Notes: a model not told the origin generated them from the letters alone. 64,000 nucleotides of DNA from Chamaea fasciata (GCA_029207755.1 JARCOQ010000001.1:88833637-88897636); one strand, 5' to 3'; shown: positions 51,201 to 63,545, numbered from the stretch's first letter. A program made the numbers and translations.

Positions 51201-54200
51201 TTGTGACAGGAGGTCCTAGACTTCTGGGATTTTGTGATATTCATGTCTATCCCACACACTCTCAAAGGGATAGATTCAGGATATCCCAAGTGGCAGTTCT
51301 AGAAAGACTGATGTTTTCTCAGGTGTCTAAAGTTGGCCCAGGATTTCCAGGCACCAGCAATGAAAAGTAGTTGTTTTTTTTTTCTCAGCATTGTTTCTTT
51401 TGTTCTTATCTTGAGAAATGTGTAATTCTTGAGAAAATATGGAGAAAACCATAGTGGCATCCTGACACATGACGACTGTGACCTGCTTTACTGGGTTTTC
51501 TTTGCATTCAAGAGTGTCCAGAAAAAGCTGTTCCAAGTCATAAATTTGTCACAGTAGAACCTTGCTAGGTTCCACCAAGTTTCAAGTTTCTTTACTGCAT
51601 ATTGTAAATCCAAGGCTTCTGCTTTATTTTCCTTGTTATTTTAAGTAAAACATTTGATTTTGTCCAAATTAAGGTTCCTCTTATGAAACAACTGTAATGC
51701 ACAGCTCTGGAACCCTCCTATTGCCTTCTTTGCTTTGCTTTTCAAACATGTAGTCTTGCTTGGAGCCAACAAAACCTTAAGTGCCTGCTTTTCTATATCT
51801 GTAGGTAGCAGTATAAAACTAACCCATGATGTGGGAGCAGTTCTGCCTGTTTCTCAGCCAAATGGGACCAGGGCATGCCTTTATTTACTCTAGAGGCTTG
51901 GACTCCTCCTCTGGACCTTCACCCTCCCTTTTTGCTGTCTAGGAGCATTTGTGACAAGAAAAAGTCAGCGCCAGATTTTTCCCCCAGGGGCTTGCTAGAC
52001 ACACAGGTACACACAGGCACACTGACTTCTCCCCCCGCTGCGCTTTTTTTAGCAGGCTGTGGGGGAACAGAACCTTGTGAGGAATTATAGATGCAGCCTG
52101 ATACCTGACTGTGGGTTTAGTTTTGTGAGGTTTTTAAAAATATTTTTCTGCATGTTCATATAAGACAGTTCTGGGTTTGATGGAAGGAAAGCAGAAGGTG
52201 GAGAGCTGTTTCTTTATTTATGTGCAGAAAGAAAAAGGTATTTTGGGGTGGGGTGGTGTGTGACAATTCTCTCAGTGTCAAGCAGGGAAGTAACTAGCAA
52301 GGAAGCTGCTACAATGATTTGAGTCTTCAAGTCACCAGAGTTGTTGATTTTTGGTATATGTTAAGGTGTGCGGCTAATGTCATGGAAAAATTCCAATTAA
52401 CTTGAATAAGCACTGGGTCAGGCCCGTATTTTGTGGAGAGTCTTACTAGTAGAGTGTATTCCCACAGTTCCAAACACATGGGGCAAAGCAATTATCAGGG
52501 TCAGGCTGTCACATCAACGCTAAATATGATCCTTCCTAAATGGAATTATTAAATTGCCCACACAGGACTTAATTCAGATTCCTCCTTGGTTTCAATCTTG
52601 TAATTGCCGTGAGGTTTTTTGGACCATGGTTTTTGCTAACTTCAAGATGGCAACTATATCAAACTCTCAGTTTAGATCATGCAGAGGTGCTATCAAGTCC
52701 CAATTCACGCCTTTGCTCTATCCTATGTCTATTGTCAAGGCAAAAAAAGGTTTCCATTCCTCTGAAAGTTATGCAGGATGTGCAATGTGCTCCAAGCCCA
52801 TCATAAAACTGCAGGGCATGCCACATCAAGATTAGATACAAAAACTGAGAGTGGATTTTCTAAAATGGGAGGTAATGACCTTGTTATGACTTCAGTGACT
52901 AATGGCTCTGGTGCTAGGACTTGCAGGGAAGCTCTGCTACAGCAAGAGCTTCAGCTATAACTTCAGCATAAAGATTGTCTTCCTTTCAGCATCATCTAAT
53001 GCTAATGGTTGCTTGTTCAGCTGTTTTAGAACTCCAGAATATTGGTTCATTGCTGATGTTTACCCTTAGCTTCAGGGGGCCTTTGGGGATTAATTGCACG
53101 TAGATGTTTGGGCATTCAAATGGCAGCTCAGCAACTTTCCATCTGTCCTGCTAGGTAGGATGACCTCTTCCTTTTTATCCTTAGAAGGCCTTTGCTATCA
53201 GTAGTTCTTCACTTTTGCAGCAAACAGGTGTTCCTAAGCTTATGTGTTTTTTATGTGTAACCTTTTCTGTTCACTTCCATCACACCATATGGCATCACAC
53301 TGAAATAAAGCAGGGCTTCTCCTAAATAAGGAGAGGGCTCGATCATGGCAAAGCATGTGCACGGGATGTGGAGAGCCCTGCAGGTAGAGCAAGAATGAGA
53401 CATGTGATGCTTCAGCAGTATTGAAGAAGTAATGAAGGAAGGCCAGGAAGGGACATTTTCTTTCCTTTCTTCTTCCTTCAGGTTGCTTTTGTTTGTGCAG
53501 CACTCATCACCTGGCTCTCTTGGGCTGAAGACTGCCTGGAGTAAGCTGGGATTGTTGCTTAAGAATGTAAAACTAAAAAGGTCATATTCTATTTTGGCCT
53601 GCTGGAGTCTCAGGTTGATTCTCCCTCCTCCTTGCCCTCCCATTTTTGCTGATGTGCCAAGTAGTAAGCAGAAATACTGTCAGCCTAGCACCCTGGAGCC
53701 GCTGCCATGGACCAGAGTCTTCCAGCTGCAGTAGCTGCCTGGCAAACCTAAAATATTCGGGTACCTAGTTTTGGGTTGTGCATTGCAACTAGAAAGATTC
53801 TCCACCTGGCAACAAACTCCTTTGACAAATGTCAGCTGTCCTGGGGTGGTTTTGAGGGCATTTTTTTAAAAAAGTAAATGGAAGATGTTACCAAAGGAAG
53901 TACTCTGCTAGGGGCTGATTCCTGTGTTGTAGTCAGTGATGAAATTGTACATATTTTCCTCTTTACTCCAAGCTGATCAGTTTGTATCACTATGTGTAGC
54001 ACAACATTGATGTATGCATTAATCACCAGAGCAGCTGGCAATTAATTTATTTATCTTTTATCTCTTTTTTATTCTCACTGGGATGTTTAGTGTCATGAGC
54101 AGAGGAAATAGGAAGGAAAGCAAAATATTTATTAAAAACTGCCAAGTACAGGGGCATCCCAGTAAAAACATCACTGCCTAAGTAGACTGTAAAACATGAA

Positions 54201-55005
54201 TCATGGTGTTTTGGTTATAAAGGCTAAACTGCTGAGAAGAAGTGATGCTGCCTTGTTGGACTTGAATTTGTCTAGCATTTTCACATGGACAGTGCCATCA
54301 CTTCTTCAGGGGAACACTACAGCTCTCCAAGACAATATTTGTGTTGAAGAAACAAGGATCAGAGGCTTCCACACAATTTCTTTTGTCCACCTATTTGTGC
54401 TGAAAGAGAGAGTGTTCAGCCCACACAGAAACCTCCATGTTGTTCAACTAAGAGCCATAAGGCACACTTCAGGGGTCTCCTGACTGGCAATTTGCACAGT
54501 GCCACAGCTTAGAGAAAGAAGTAAAAGGGAATCTTCTTTTCTGTGGAGTGGAGAATGCAGCTGAAAACTTGCCTGCTCTTTGAGGGCAGTGTCCCTAAAA
54601 AAGACTCTTTGCCAAGTGATCTCTGACATGGGAAGACATGGTGAAAGGGGGGAAAAATGGTATGACAGTGTCAAGCCTCAGAGATTTTGATGCAGGTAAG
54701 AACTGATATCTCAGTAGTCATCTGTTTAAAGGAGATGCTGCTTCGATTTCTTCTTTATGAACAATGAAAGTGGCACTCTCCTTAATGGCAAAGGCTGCAG
54801 GGGTGAAAGAACTGAAGGTACAAATGGTTTCCCAAGTTTATAGAAGAAGCAAATGTGGGCTGGGAATAGGATGTAAGTTTGTTGATTCACTGTCAAATAA
54901 TGAATTATCTGACATCCTGTTCATTGATTTAAGTTGTCCACTGTGCAATCAAATTATGCCAAGATTCGTAGCTGTGTACTGAGGCAGTGAAAGAGTTATC
55001 AGACC
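48297..55005. other. Non-coding DNA with a 14-bp palindrome
   Basis: No gene or clear repeat over nearly 7 kb. At 49,098-49,111 lies a perfect palindrome GCTTTTATAAAAGC, within an AT-rich block (about 49,080-49,260) that also has a CCAAT motif. A pyrimidine-rich tract lies at about 50,058-50,106. Frames up to 130 codons (53,251-53,643 minus) are unrecognised. Confidence 0.45.
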
Positions 55006-55024
55006 TTTTTTTTTTTTTTTTTTT
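55006..55024 (+). repeat. Poly-T run (19 T)
   Basis: Uninterrupted homopolymer. Confidence 0.9.
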
Positions 55025-55934
55025 CACTTAACTTTAAAAAGGCAAAGCAAGTCCTTTTCTGCAGGACTACTGTACTACATACATTTTACATTATTTGTCC
55101 TGGAACTGATTAGCAGTGGCAGCTTTCACCATAATTAAACATATCATAATTAAACTTATTTTTGTTTTATGAGCTGTGGCAAATTCAGATTCTCTGTAAG
55201 CTAGCTCTTAGGAATGAAGGCAATTTGCATGTTATAGCAAAGAGCATGTTACAGGAGACATACTAGCAGATGGCTTCAGGGCTTGTTTACATTCAAAATA
55301 CATAGCACCTGGAAGCAAAAATGCACTGGGCTTTCTCCATGTTAATTTGGGGTTCTTATTCACCAGTTATTTAATTCCCAATCGTCCACAAACATGTCAT
55401 AGCAGCCGGGCTTCTGCAGTGTCCTGGGATCTGCTTGTAAAACTCAGTCCACTCTGGTAATATTCGATGGTTCTTTCACAGAATGGAGTACATGTGAGAC
55501 TGGACTAGAATGTAGGTGATAATCTTCTAGTCTCTGCCTGAGAAAGAAGTTACTTCTGTCCCTGTCTAAAAGTTGGGTTGGGGAGATAATACCAGAGTCA
55601 ATATAAAATGCAGTGTTTGGATATGAAGTCTATTTTCAGATCCAAGTTGAATTTTATGGCTTTAGAATCAAATGAGTTGCAAAAGGAGGGATAAAAACTG
55701 TTGAAATAAAATCAAGTGAAACAAAAAAAAATTAATCCGGAGCAAGTGAACTGTTTGGGCTAATCCTCATGAAACATGTTTTCCCTGTTCCCCCTTTCAT
55801 TTCACTATAAGCAGTAAGTCTCTGTATTTGAAAAGTTTGTATTCTCTCTGTGCTATACAGAGAGAACCTTCAGAGAACCTTACATTATGATTTCATAAAA
55901 TTTGTCTGAAACACAGAAACGTCACTATCACTGT
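55025..55934. other. Non-coding DNA, nothing recognised
   Basis: A/T-rich sequence with no recognisable gene or repeat. Confidence 0.5.
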
Positions 55935-56065
55935 TCTTTAGGCAAGGAGCTGAGAAATCAAGAGGTTGCAAATAATTTGTTTGAGGTCACAGAGGGAAGT
56001 TGCAAAAGACTGATGACTTGACCCAGTTTTTCATGTTCAAAGTCTTACCCAATTCCTGAACTACA
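55935..56065 (-). mobile_element. Ancient MIR/L2-like repeat (antisense)
   Basis: Landmarks follow the antisense MIR order: TTAGGCAAGGAGCTGAGAAA, then AGAGGTTGCAAA, then TTTGAGGTCACAGAGGGAAG, then a TGACTTGACCCAG string. Diverged but collinear over about 130 bp. Confidence 0.55.
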
Positions 56066-57730
56066 AGACCATTTGTCTTACAAGACCAGCTCTGCTGGTC
56101 TTCAGCTCTTCAGAATGTATGACTCTAGTTTTCTTTCTTAAGACAGGTGAGGCACTACTCCCCAGAACTGCCCTGAGACAACAGATATGATATTCCAGTT
56201 TTGAATTCACCCTGCATTTCATTAACACTTATATTTCCCAGATTCAGGGAAGCTGACATTTGAATGTGCTTTCCTCTCCTGACCCATTTCCGTAATGCAG
56301 CAGTACTGAGTACCAGTGACAGCTGTGAACTCTAAGCAAGTTCAGAAGGTGAATTATGATCATGTCTTCCACTCACCTAATTATTTTCTGAATCACAACC
56401 AAACTGAAGGTTTTCTCAAAGGCAATGAATAAGTTAGAGGGAATTCTACTGCAAGAGTCTGAACTGCTGTCTGACTGCTGGAAGAATCAAACTCTTCCCA
56501 GCCTTTACTTTCCAAATGTGTAACATAGCAAACAGCATCTCAGCATCAGGCCTTCAAAGGGATGACTTTTCAGTGCATTAACTCAGAACTACGCACTACA
56601 CACATTTGGGAAATTCACCTGTTTATTCCTGAATAATTGTGCATTCCCTGTTCTCCTACCACTTATATGAAATGGGTAGGAATTTTAGGTGAGCAACACA
56701 TGCAAAATCAAGTCCTTTGGGGCAATACATCACCTGAGGTGGCCGACTCTATTCAGCATAAACCCACATACATAGCCCAGTGTGTAGGATGCTTGTGTGG
56801 CTTGGTGACCAGCGTAATTCTGCTGAAAGCCTGCTTCAAGTCTGTATTTCTGTGAGATCTGATAGCACCTAGGCTGAATTGTGAACTCTGCTGAGAAAAG
56901 TAAAGCCTTGCATTTGGTTTCAACTCCCAGGAGTGCCAGATGAGAAGTCAGACCTGCATCAGAATGACACAGAACAAGTAGGTCAGCAGTTTCATTGTAT
57001 GCATCTTCTGTGTGCCTCTGTGTGTGTGTGTGTTTGTGCATGCGTGAATTTGAGAAAATGGAAAACCATAACACTGAATCCTTAAGTTTCTCCTCTGTCT
57101 TCTTTAGGCAAAAGTCTCACTGACTGTTTCATGTATAGTTCAAGAGAATCAAGGCTGTTTTGTCCTCATGTTGCAGTAAAACATGGGGCAACAATATGTG
57201 GAAATGGTAAAGAATTGCAGAATGAGTGGATTTCTTCTAACAGTGAGTCAGGGCTTTGGCTAAAAATGAGGAGAATGGCATTATTCTTTGTCATGTTTCA
57301 TCTGCCCCAATTGCACTCTCTCTGCTTAGTGCCTGCTAAACTGATAGCTTGCTGAAGATTTAAAGAACCAGCACTCACATTCCTCTAATAGCAGCCAGAA
57401 TAGCTCAGGTTATCATCTCTTCTTCAGGCTTTCCTTCCCAGAACCTGCAAGAAGCAAGCATCTTTCACCCCCACTCCTCTCGTTCTCATGTCACAGGCAC
57501 TGTCCAGAGCTGCTGCTTTAGCAGGTTGGGCAGCTTGGGTTGTTTACCGTGCCGTGGAAACACACAGCATTTTGGGGGCAGCTGGACAGTAAGGGATTGC
57601 AGTGTGTCTGGCCGGGGATTATAATCTCTTCAGGCAGGAGGAGTTTTGGAAATGCTGGCAGCCTGGAATGATTAGGCCGTTCTCCGGAGCAGCTGCAACT
57701 GCGGGCAGGAGGCAAGGGAGACAAAGAAGT
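56066..57730. other. Non-coding DNA upstream of the CpG island, with a (TG)n microsatellite
   Basis: A dinucleotide (TG) repeat of seven units at 57,019-57,032 continues into TTTGTGCATGCGTG. The sequence becomes more GC-rich toward 57,500. No exon is recognised. Confidence 0.5.
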
Positions 57731-57895
57731 TCATCGCCCAGATAAGCAGTCACAAACTGTGGGTCAGCCTTTGCCGCAGAGGAGCAGTGCCCCTGCCGGG
57801 GCTCTGGGGCCGAAGTCACCAGGCAGTGCCAGCCATTGTCCACGGCTGCCCTCTTAAGCCCTGCACGAGCCGGACCAAGCACCTTATCTGGCTTT

Positions 57896-57902
57896 TATAA
57901 GG
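57896..57902 (+). promoter_or_regulatory. TATA-like box at the edge of the CpG island
   Basis: TATAAGG within GGCTTTTATAAGGAG, preceded by a GATA-type core (TTATCTGG). A start site would be expected about 30 bp downstream, near 57,930, giving an unspliced leader of about 700 nt before the likely start codon at 58,630. The position relative to the island is appropriate, but nothing proves use. Confidence 0.35.
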
Positions 57903-58006
57903 AGCAAAGGGGGGAAAAAAATCAAGAATGAAAAGCGGGTGGGGTTTGGTTTTGCTGGGGCAGCTGAAGCGGAGTGCCCCTGTGCCCCCTTGAGCCGCAG
58001 CCGACG

Positions 58007-58348
58007 ATGGAGAACCGGGGAGGAGGGTTTGCAGCCCGCTGCCGGACAGTTCTTTGTGTGTACATCATTAATTCCGTGGGACGGGCTGGGCTGCCGTCCC
58101 TGTTACCGTGTTCTCCAGGCCGGAGGACGGCGGCGCTGGCAGAGCCGGGCTGTGCCCGCCATCCCGCAGGGCCGCGGCCCGGGGCGCTCCGGGCCCTGCG
58201 GGGACGGGGCAGGGCGTGGGGGAAGGGGATGCAGCGGGAGCGCGAAGCCAGGGGAGGCTCTGCCTCCTGGGTGTTCGCAGGCGGCAAGGTAGCCAAAGGT
58301 GTGCCAGGCTCCGCCGTGCCGCCAAATGTGTCCGGCTCCCGCGGCTAA
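58007..58348 (+). other. Upstream open reading frame in the putative leader
   Basis: ATG at 58,007 lies in a strong context (A at -3, G at +4) and opens a frame of 113 codons ending at the TAA at 58,346. The product is arginine-, glycine- and alanine-rich and resembles no domain I know. If the transcript starts near 57,930 and is unspliced here, this frame could dampen translation of the main frame. It may equally be absent from the mature mRNA or be chance coding in GC-rich DNA. Confidence 0.3.
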
Positions 58349-58629
58349 GGGAGCGGCTCGGAGCGGGGACACGCTGAGCATCCTCCAGCCCAGCCGGGGG
58401 ACGGGTTAAGGAGCGGGGTCGCGGAGGGCAGGCAGCAAGGCTCAGGCAGCTCTTCTGCCTGCTCTGCCTCCCGCCTCCCCCTCTCCCCCAGCCCTCCCCT
58501 TCATCCCTGTTGTGTGTGGCAGCTAAACACCGAGGCGAGCGGGAGCGGATGGCGGATTGCACGCACGCCAGGCAGCCTGGGATGCTGGCTTTTCCTTCTG
58601 CTGGCTGCAGGCAGGGCTCGGTTTCAGAC

Positions 58630-58801
58630 ATGAGTGGAGAGAAACCTAAAAAGAAAGCTTTCTATCTAGTGAGGATGAAGCCTCTGAAGGAGCCCACCGG
58701 CACCACTAACAACAATGTCTCGTTTGTGATACAGTATCACATAGGCAAGGAGATCAAACACATTTGCAGCAACTGCAGTCGCGGGGAGGAAGCCCGTGAC
58801 G
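58630..58801 (+). CDS. First coding exon of an unidentified gene (partial)
   Basis: The exon encodes 57 residues plus one base of the next codon, so the first intron would be in phase 1. It starts MSGEKPKKKAF, has a lysine-rich N-terminus, a stretch VSFVIQYHIGKEIKH and a cysteine pair in HICSNCSRGEEARD. It ends at a consensus donor, G followed by GTGAGT at 58,802. The start at 58,630 has a purine at -3. In-frame ATGs at 58,549 and 58,582 would add 27 or 16 residues but have weaker context, and acceptor-like sites (CAG at about 58,491, TTCTGCTGGCTGCAG ending at 58,610) leave open whether that upstream part is exonic. It lies at the downstream edge of the CpG island. No signal peptide or membrane segment is seen. 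I do not recognise the gene and propose no function. The rest lies beyond the right edge. Confidence 0.6.
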
Positions 58802-59838
58802 GTGAGTGCTGAGATCCTGTGGGTGTAGGAGCGAGGCAGGGGAGCGCGTGTGCTTGCTTGGGGGGTGCGCGGACATGTGTGCGCTCCCGTCGGAGCCTGG
58901 GATGCTCGGCTTGCTCCTCCACAGATCCCAGGGAAAGAGGAAAGGAGGCGCGGGAGGAATGCGCTGGGCATTGATTCAGCCTGTCGTCGATCAGGGAGAT
59001 GCCAAAAGGGACAGGTCCCTTCATTTGCCACAGAAGCTTTTTGCTAACAGTTAAGGCAGTGCTAACAGTTAACTCTTCTCTTTTTTGTTCCGTTCCCTTT
59101 TCTCCCCAGTTGCTCTAGAAATCGCTGTTTGTATTGATTGTGTTTTGTTCCCATTCCTAAGAATTTTAGATGAGGGTTTTTGCCGTGATACATCAACTTT
59201 TTCCTTGTCGTGCTGCAATAGAGTTTGCCTGACTCAACTGAGTATCTGGAAGGTCTGGTTTATCAGGAATACCACTAGTGTGATTTTCATCGTGCTGTCA
59301 AATGCATGGGGGAAATTGTGTTTTTATTGGAATTAATATAGTGCTCTTCAGCCAACTGTTCTTATCCCTTCCCCCTCTCCTTTCGGGACTGAGCAAAACC
59401 TCTAGAGGGTATTCAGAGAGTGACGGTGTAATCAATCACAGGTGTTGCTACAGGTAAGTATATGCTTTTTATGTTTCTAGGAATGCAAATATTTGAAGGC
59501 AACAATGACAAATTCTTTGGATTTTGCCAAAGTCAGCAATTTGGAAAAGCTGAGACCTAGGAGGAGCATAAAAGCTTTCAGGCAAAAAATAGCCTCCCAG
59601 ATGTTACTCCACATTCTTGTTCAATGTTGTATTACTTTGCTTTGCTGTGTGGATTTGCATGTTACTTAGAACTGAAGGTGTTCGACTTAGGTTCCTATTA
59701 ATTGATGTGGTATACAGATCTCATTTTCTGAAGGTCAGGGAAAGACTTTTTTTGATGATAAATGTGAATTTGAAAGCTCAAGTTCTTAGTAGTTGTTGGC
59801 ACTTCATTTTTCAGCTTTTGTGATTAAGGTTAGTGTTG

Positions 59839-59862
59839 TTATTATTAATAATAATAATAATA
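59839..59862 (+). repeat. (ATT/AAT)n simple repeat
   Basis: Imperfect trinucleotide run, TTATTATTAATAATAATAAT. Confidence 0.85.
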
Positions 59863-62829
59863 TTTTAATTAACCAACTTTGCTTTCATTTGCTCTATCCA
59901 AAAGAATAAAATATTATTTGGGATCTCATGGTTCTTTGTCAACCATAGGTCTGCAGTTTAACAAAGTAACCGAGGTTATTGCTAATGTCTCTTCAGAATT
60001 AGCATCCTGCTAGTGTGATTATAGTTTCTTTGAATAAAAAGCAGCTAAAGCTGAACAGAATTGCTTTTGGTGAAAAGGGAGAAGATAGCCTGAGAAGCCT
60101 GGAAACCCACAATGGGTTAAGCACTCTTTCTGCTTATGCCACGACAGCTGAGGGAAGAATCTGGTGAATGCTATGTAAATTGTTGAGTGTTTCCTTTCCT
60201 GGTATGTGCTGCTACTGACAGCAAGCCCCACAGATGTTAAAGGAAGGGCTATGTCCAGCAGTAGTAGTTACTCTACAGTATTGGTGTAGTTTGTTTATCC
60301 TTAAAAGCAAATGAAGACATTTATAAAAATATGTTTTCCTAAATTAATTGAATCGACCTTATACTTAAATGCATCAACATCTTTTGCTGGGGTTTTTTTG
60401 GAACCTTGTACTTGAAATCTTAGCACAGTACTAAAAGAATATGCTTTCTTCCCTTTTAAGGCACACTTGTACACATGGATGCATATGAATGTATAACTCC
60501 AGTTACTTGTACCTCTTAGCAGACTAATAGGTTTGTATTTTAGGGATTTGCTTCCTTTTCTGTGTTTGGTTATTTAGCTTCAAACCATTAGATACTCTGA
60601 GGGCAGGATATGCCTCTTGGCAGGAGATAATCTAGTAACCCTAGAGAAGCAAAGAATAGAGCAGAGAGGCTCCCAGGCAGCAGGCTTCCAGAGCATGTCA
60701 TCAGTCTGGTTTTGCCCCCTCTTTCTGTGGGGTAGGATTTCATTCTGCCTCATGCAGATGACTTTTAAGATCATAATTTAAAAAGTAACTAATACCAGTA
60801 CAACCTTCATCTTTTCTTCCCCACCAGTATGCACAGATGCATAGCTGTGAGTTTCTTTCAGAAAGTAAAGAAACTGTAGTCCCACCTATGCTGCCTGGAG
60901 ACAATCACTGATTTGACTCTGACACATTTTTCAGCACTGAAAAATACCAGGGTTTTTTTTTTTTTCTGGTGAATACCGATTCTAGACCTTTTGGTGTTTG
61001 GAGGGAAAGGATGATATAATGAACTGAAATTATGTGATGATCATATCAGATAGGTCAGGTAAAAATCTGTGACCAGTTCAGATACAGAGAAACCTGTCAG
61101 GATCTCAAGATGTCTGTGCATCCTCACAGTTGCACAGCCTAAAGAACACTTAGAAAGGGGACCACTTACTACTTTTTATAAGGGAAATGCACAGCACTTT
61201 GCAATGTGAGCACCCCCACCCTCCTATTCAAATAATGTATAGTTTATATATGGTCTTGCAGGCCTGTAGCTGCTCTCATGTACCCAAATGTCCTGTGTGG
61301 ATCTGTGACCTGAGCAACTACTGTATTTTTTGGAACCGTGTACAAAGACTCGGGTTCAGTCCCTATGGCATAGGCAGATCAGTTGGATACGTTGATTTAA
61401 TGCTGAAATATCTTCCAAATCCAGTTATGAGTCCTGGATTCTAGCCATTATCTTACTGTATATTTTCATTGTTCTACTACCCTAGGAGAAGGAAAGTTTA
61501 TGCTGAGACTGAGGGAAATCCTTCAAAGACCACCAGTTAATCTGGCAAAAGTCATGACTAGGAGAATACTAAAAGAGATAGCCATGAAACTGAAGGAAAA
61601 GATAGAAGCAGGTACTGAGTCATACAATATCTTGGAAGGGAGGTCAGGTAATTTGGAGAGAAGTTGGTGGAGGAATTTGGCAATGCAGATGGGCTCACTG
61701 AAGTAGGGGTAAAAGGAATTGGTGTGGATGCAGCATTTTGGTGAGGTAAAAAATAAGAAGTGAGGAGGTCAAAGAGAAGCAGGAGGCTGCAGTAATAAGA
61801 TAGACATGGGAGATGCTTTAATCATTGGACTGAAAATAATGGATATATTTAATGCTAATTTAGTTGCAAAATAGAAAACAACGAGAGAAGTCTATAAAAG
61901 CACCAATTCTGAAAAGTTGGGTGACAGAATAACAGGAACAGTGTTGAAAATGAAGTGGTGAAACTGTATGTGAGTGAAGAATGAGATATTCAGGACAGGA
62001 TGCCAGAGAGGCAATCAGACATGTTGGACTGAACCGAGAGGGAGAGGTCAAGTGAAGAGAGAAATGAGTCACCTCCAGGAATACAGGAGCAATCAGGGCT
62101 GAGCTCTGAAAGCTGAGGGCTGTGAGGGAGTGAGGGAGGTGTTGGGAGAAGCAGAATGGTGAAGAGTTGCAGAAGTCCCAGAAAAAAACATACAAGAATT
62201 TAGGAGACAACGTAAATTGTTCCGCAATCATGAAGAGGAATGAAAATGCTTTCTGAATGTAAATGTAAATGCATAAATGAGAAGTGACTGATAATCCAGT
62301 AGAGCAGAAGGAGCTAGAGCTACAAGAGATCAAGGTGCACTGCAATGCTAAACATCTCCTGGTATGTACAGAGCACTTTTCAGTGTGCTGGTTTTGGTGG
62401 TCTCTGTGAGGGCTATGATAATGCTGGGGCATAGCAGATGACATGACTGATGAACAGCAGTCAGAGAAACAAGTGAAGGAAGAGACTTGGCTGGTTTTTT
62501 ATTTATTTTATATTGAAAACTGACTGCGAATCTGTGTCCTACTGAATTCTGAGCCTGACTCTGGAACATGCTTTAGACGTATCTCTACTTCAGTGTGGCT
62601 GGAAAGAACTGTAGAGACTTCAACAGCACCCAGAAATGGCCTAACAGAAAGAGTGAGTGGAACAATTGAAGTGGGATACTTTCGATTTTTATGCAGAGGA
62701 TCTGACAAGAAAACTTAAAAGGAAAGCAGTTAACTTAAGAGTGTATTGGAAGAGAAGGAGTTCACAGAGCAAAGTGGTTTTTTGTCACTGACAAATGCAG
62801 GTTCTCAGCTCAAGGGTTCTCTGGAGAGT

Positions 62830-63050
62830 ATCTCTGGGCAACTTCAGGCATGTCTATCATGTATCACTCTGTACCCAAGCTCCTTGTCTATAAAATGGAG
62901 ATAGTGGGATTTCCTTCCACTTGCTTGCTGGTCTGTAAACGGGTTATGAGTCCTTTAGTGGAGAGGGGGAGGAAAGGACTGTCTCTTGCCATTTGCATTC
63001 CTAGTGCCAAGGACTGTGGGGCTCGAGGTTTTTAGGGTCTTTAGGTTCAA
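62830..63050 (+). mobile_element. Ancient L3/CR1-like or MIR-like element tail
   Basis: The core TCTCTGGGCAACTTC, then CTCTGTACCCAAGCTCCTTG with TATAAAATGGAGATA following, is the standard arrangement of old amniote repeats. It is followed by GGACTGTCTCTTGCC, CTAGTGCCAAGGACTGTGGGG and TAGGGTCTTTAGGTTC, close to the 3' end of an L3-type LINE. Two parts in the right order make this the clearest of the ancient repeats here. Confidence 0.55.
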
Positions 63051-63340
63051 GTGTAGTGGAAGTAAAAATAATATTAAGAGTGAACATAACTGAAAGGTTT
63101 CATTCAGAGCTGATATTCAATCCATTTATTATGTGCTTCTATACTTCATGGTTTTGCTATTTAAGCAGAAATTATTCTAAGATCTTACATATGCATGAAA
63201 ATCAGCGTGCATTGAGATACTGTTGCTGTAGGAATTCCAACACTTGTTTTTCTGCTGCTGCCCATCTTCTAGAGCTTCTAGATAAATATCTTTTCCAAAT
63301 AGAAAAGAGGAGGGTTGTGTATGGAGGCTTGTGCATGTAC

Positions 63341-63354
63341 GTGTGTGTGTGTGT
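63341..63354 (+). repeat. (GT)7 microsatellite
   Basis: Seven GT units, with interrupted GT sequence on the right flank (GCATGTGTGC). Confidence 0.9.
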
Positions 63355-63499
63355 GCATGTGTGCTTCCCACCTGGAACTGAAGATTTATTTCTTTTAGTT
63401 GGGAACTTTGAGAACATTTACTTTAGCATCACTTAAGAGATTGTCTCTGAGGTGATTGTATTGCTTCCCACCAAAGTAATTACTAAATTAAATAGTTAT

Positions 63500-63545
63500 C
63501 TTCTAGACAAACTGTAAGCCCTGCAAGAGCTATGTCTAGGAATAA
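63500..63545 (+). mobile_element. Possible L2-like 3' tail
   Basis: TCTAGACAAACTGTAAGCCC, then TGCAAGAGCTATGTCTAGG resembles the L2 phrase ctagactgtaagctc, gagggcaggga, catgtct. Very short, so tentative. Confidence 0.3.

Larger units (their letters stand above)
57731..58580. promoter_or_regulatory. CpG island, likely promoter and 5' UTR region
   Basis: CpG dinucleotides are frequent here, in clear contrast to the CpG-poor sequence on either side, with GC boxes and GC-rich runs (for example about 58,100-58,270). It directly precedes the coding exon at 58,630. CpG islands at gene starts are usual in birds. Long open frames on both strands inside it (up to 187 codons minus) are a by-product of few stop codons in GC-rich DNA. 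Confidence 0.75.

Noticed and set aside
58068..58631. 187-codon minus-strand frame across the CpG island
   Set aside because: Stop codons are rare in GC-rich DNA. The frame is antisense to the likely gene start, and its arginine/proline/alanine-rich product resembles no family.
61260..61380. tRNA-like B box (GGTTCAGTCC near 61,350)
   Set aside because: No A box at the right distance and no acceptor-stem pairing were found, so this is a chance similarity.
61860..62444. 194-codon minus-strand open frame as a gene
   Set aside because: It is rich in S, F, C, L and H because it is antisense to a purine-rich stretch. It has no recognisable domain and no promoter or splice context.
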